From: Paracoccaceae bacterium
GTDB taxonomy: Bacteria > Pseudomonadota > Alphaproteobacteria > Rhodobacterales > Rhodobacteraceae
Assembly: GCA_007131465.1 (NCBI GenBank)
Contig: SLQN01000030.1
Location: forward strand, 1-5,598
DNA: 5,598 nucleotides
Direction of reading: 5' to 3'
Position 1 is the first letter of the stretch. Every line of letters starts with the position of its first letter. The notes under the pieces are model-generated. The model worked only from the letters and a program-made list of their open reading frames with translations, searched no databases and was not told the DNA's origin. This document shows, piece after piece, positions 4,803 through 5,598 of this stretch. The position numbers were made by a program, and so were the translations under genes.

Positions 4803-4808
4803 AATGAC

Positions 4809-5450
4809 ATGTCGATTACGTTCAAACTGGGCGCAAGCCTGAGTGCCATGCTTCTGGCCACCACTGCATTCGCGCAAACAACCGCAACCGCCTACACGGA
4901 CCTGAACCTGCGTGCAGGCCCCGATGTGTCATACGAAATACTGGGTGTGATCCCCGCCTCGCAGGCCGTCGCGGTCAATGGTTGTCTCGAAGCGTCCAAC
5001 TGGTGCCGCGTCTCGTTTGACGGGATGGAGGGATGGGCCTCGGGCGAGTATCTGACCACCATGATCGAAGCCCCGATCTATGCCAACCGTGACCGGCTGG
5101 CCGTCGAGACCATCACCTATGAGAAAAATCCCGATGCAACCGTTGGCGGCGGCGTGACAGGGGCGATTGCGGGCGGCATGCTCGGTGGGCCTGTAGGCGC
5201 CGTAATCGGTGCAGGCATCGGGATGGGGCTTGGGTCGGCCGCAACGCCGGAAGAACGCGTCACCACCTATGTCATGGAAAACCCGGTCGAGCCGATCTAT
5301 CTGGATGGCGAGATCGTCGTGGGCGCGGGCATTCCCGAAACCGTGATGCTGACCGAAGTCCCGGAAAGCGAATATTACTATACTTATGTCAATGGCACGC
5401 GGGTTCTGGTCGAGCGGGAACAGCGCCGGATCGTCTATATCGTTCGCTGA
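4809..5450 (+). CDS. secreted SH3b, glycine-zipper and DUF1236 protein
   Basis: Predicted exported envelope protein of 213 residues. A Sec signal peptide (1-22, cleavage after AFA) leads into a bacterial SH3 domain (about 26-84) with the typical LNLRAGPDVSYEILGVIPA and GWASGEYL motifs and a probable disulfide between Cys59 and Cys66. Such domains usually bind cell-wall or protein ligands. Residues about 112-143 are a glycine zipper (GGGVTGAIAGGMLGGPVGAV, then IGAGIGMGLG) that may associate with membrane. Residues about 150-213 form a DUF1236 domain, recognisable from YVMENPVEPIYLDGEIVVGA, LTEVPESEYYYTYVNG and the terminal RRIVYIVR; DUF1236 is an alphaproteobacterial domain of unknown function. 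The start rests on AAAGGA and the signal peptide. The gene is monocistronic, divergent from the small stress-protein cluster, and closed by a strong hairpin. Confidence 0.9.
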   Translation: MSITFKLGASLSAMLLATTAFAQTTATAYTDLNLRAGPDVSYEILGVIPASQAVAVNGCLEASNWCRVSFDGMEGWASGEYLTTMIEAPIYANRDRLAVETITYEKNPDATVGGGVTGAIAGGMLGGPVGAVIGAGIGMGLGSAATPEERVTTYVMENPVEPIYLDGEIVVGAGIPETVMLTEVPESEYYYTYVNGTRVLVEREQRRIVYIVR

Positions 5451-5474
5451 ACACGGACTTCCGCTGTCGTGAAG

Positions 5475-5507
5475 AAGGGCGGCCCGTTTCCATGGGCCGC
5501 CCTTTCC
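5475..5507. terminator. terminator after the SH3b/DUF1236 gene
   Basis: AAGGGCGGCCC (5475-5485) and GGGCCGCCCTT (5494-5504) form a perfect 11-pair stem with an eight-base loop. It starts 24 bases after the stop and is followed by a short T/C stretch. The minus-strand side has TTCTTC, so it may work both ways. Confidence 0.75.
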
Positions 5508-5525
5508 GTGTGGGCCTTTCAGGGC

Positions 5526-5549
5526 GGGCCGGGCGATGACGCCCGGCCC
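5526..5549. terminator. second hairpin, probably belonging to the minus-strand gene at the window edge
   Basis: GGGCCGGGCG (5526-5535) and CGCCCGGCCC (5540-5549) pair perfectly over ten bases around the loop ATGA. It lies 14 bases past the stop of the probable minus-strand gene ending at 5564. No T-run follows on either strand, so it may be a structural 3' end rather than a classical intrinsic terminator. Confidence 0.5.
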
Positions 5550-5563
5550 CGGGGGCCCGGAGT

Positions 5564-5598
5564 TCAGTTCCCGCGCACCAGTGCCGTGATCCTGCGCA
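5564..5598 (-). CDS. C-terminal end of a probable minus-strand gene (truncated by the window)
   Basis: Read on the minus strand, eleven full codons enter from the window edge and give RRITALVRGN before a TGA stop (5566-5564). Only ten residues are visible, so no family can be named. The support is positional: the hairpin just downstream and the convergent orientation towards the SH3b/DUF1236 gene, with stacked terminator-like stems between them. Confidence 0.4.
   Translation of the reverse strand, partial: RRITALVRGN

Larger units (their letters stand above)
4476..4808. promoter_or_regulatory. divergent regulatory region, no gene seen
   Basis: These 333 bases separate the minus-strand small-gene cluster from the plus-strand SH3b/DUF1236 gene. 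The open frames here show no recognisable protein and no Shine-Dalgarno site. The region contains a perfect palindrome (4635-4652), a 10-base direct repeat TCAGTCCGCA (4554-4563 and 4609-4618), an imperfect dyad around 4511-4555, and a degenerate ECF-like element read on the minus strand (4535-4560). TACAAT (4767-4772) could be a -10 element for the plus-strand gene, but no matching -35 was found. Confidence 0.5.

Noticed and set aside
4496..4864. Overlapping open frames on both strands in the divergent intergenic region
   Set aside because: No ribosome binding site, no recognisable protein, and both run into the start of the SH3b/DUF1236 gene; treated as regulatory DNA.
1..5598. CRISPR array, tRNA, rRNA, riboswitch, toxin-antitoxin pair or phage genes
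   Set aside because: No regularly spaced repeats, no cloverleaf or rRNA-like segments, and no proteins of these systems were seen on either strand.

Overview
The window looks like a chromosomal segment of a GC-rich alphaproteobacterium, most likely a member of the Rhodobacteraceae. The basis is the codon use and GC content, a BMP-type periplasmic binding protein, a DUF1236-type envelope protein and an IS1182-type transposase fragment resembling those of this group. This placement is inferred from family resemblance, not from a search.

Layout: positions 2-1066 carry the 3' part of a BMP/PnrA-family ABC transporter substrate-binding protein, whose start lies upstream of the window, closed by a strong intrinsic terminator. 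Positions 1121-1685 hold no intact gene. They contain the 5' end of an IS1182-type transposase cut off after its N-terminal domain, directly joined to a second, unassigned fragment that reads on the minus strand. Positions 1686-2327 encode an OmpA-type lipoprotein with a glycine zipper. It converges on a Crp/Fnr-family regulator (2366-3157, minus), which has a well-formed ECF-sigma-type promoter (GGAAC-N16-CGTTT) just upstream. Diverging from the regulator is a conserved-looking 77-aa protein of unknown function (3276-3509), ended by a hairpin at 3541-3570.

The most informative part is 3587-4475 on the minus strand. It is a run of four very small genes, three of them under 60 codons and easily missed: a 24-aa membrane miniprotein, a DUF883/ElaB-YqjD-type tail-anchored protein, a CsbD-family protein and a 50-aa very basic protein. 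Each has a Shine-Dalgarno site at proper spacing. A divergent regulatory region (4476-4808) separates this cluster from a secreted SH3b plus glycine zipper plus DUF1236 protein (4809-5450). Strong hairpins follow, and then the last codons of a probable minus-strand gene.

Taken together, the window reads as a stress and envelope-maintenance neighbourhood. CsbD, ElaB/YqjD-like and DUF1236 proteins are typically stress-associated, the OmpA lipoprotein and SH3b protein probably act at the cell wall, and the Crp-type regulator appears to be controlled by an alternative sigma factor. I see no wholly new enzymatic or defence system. The best novelty candidates are the miniprotein operon and its regulation.
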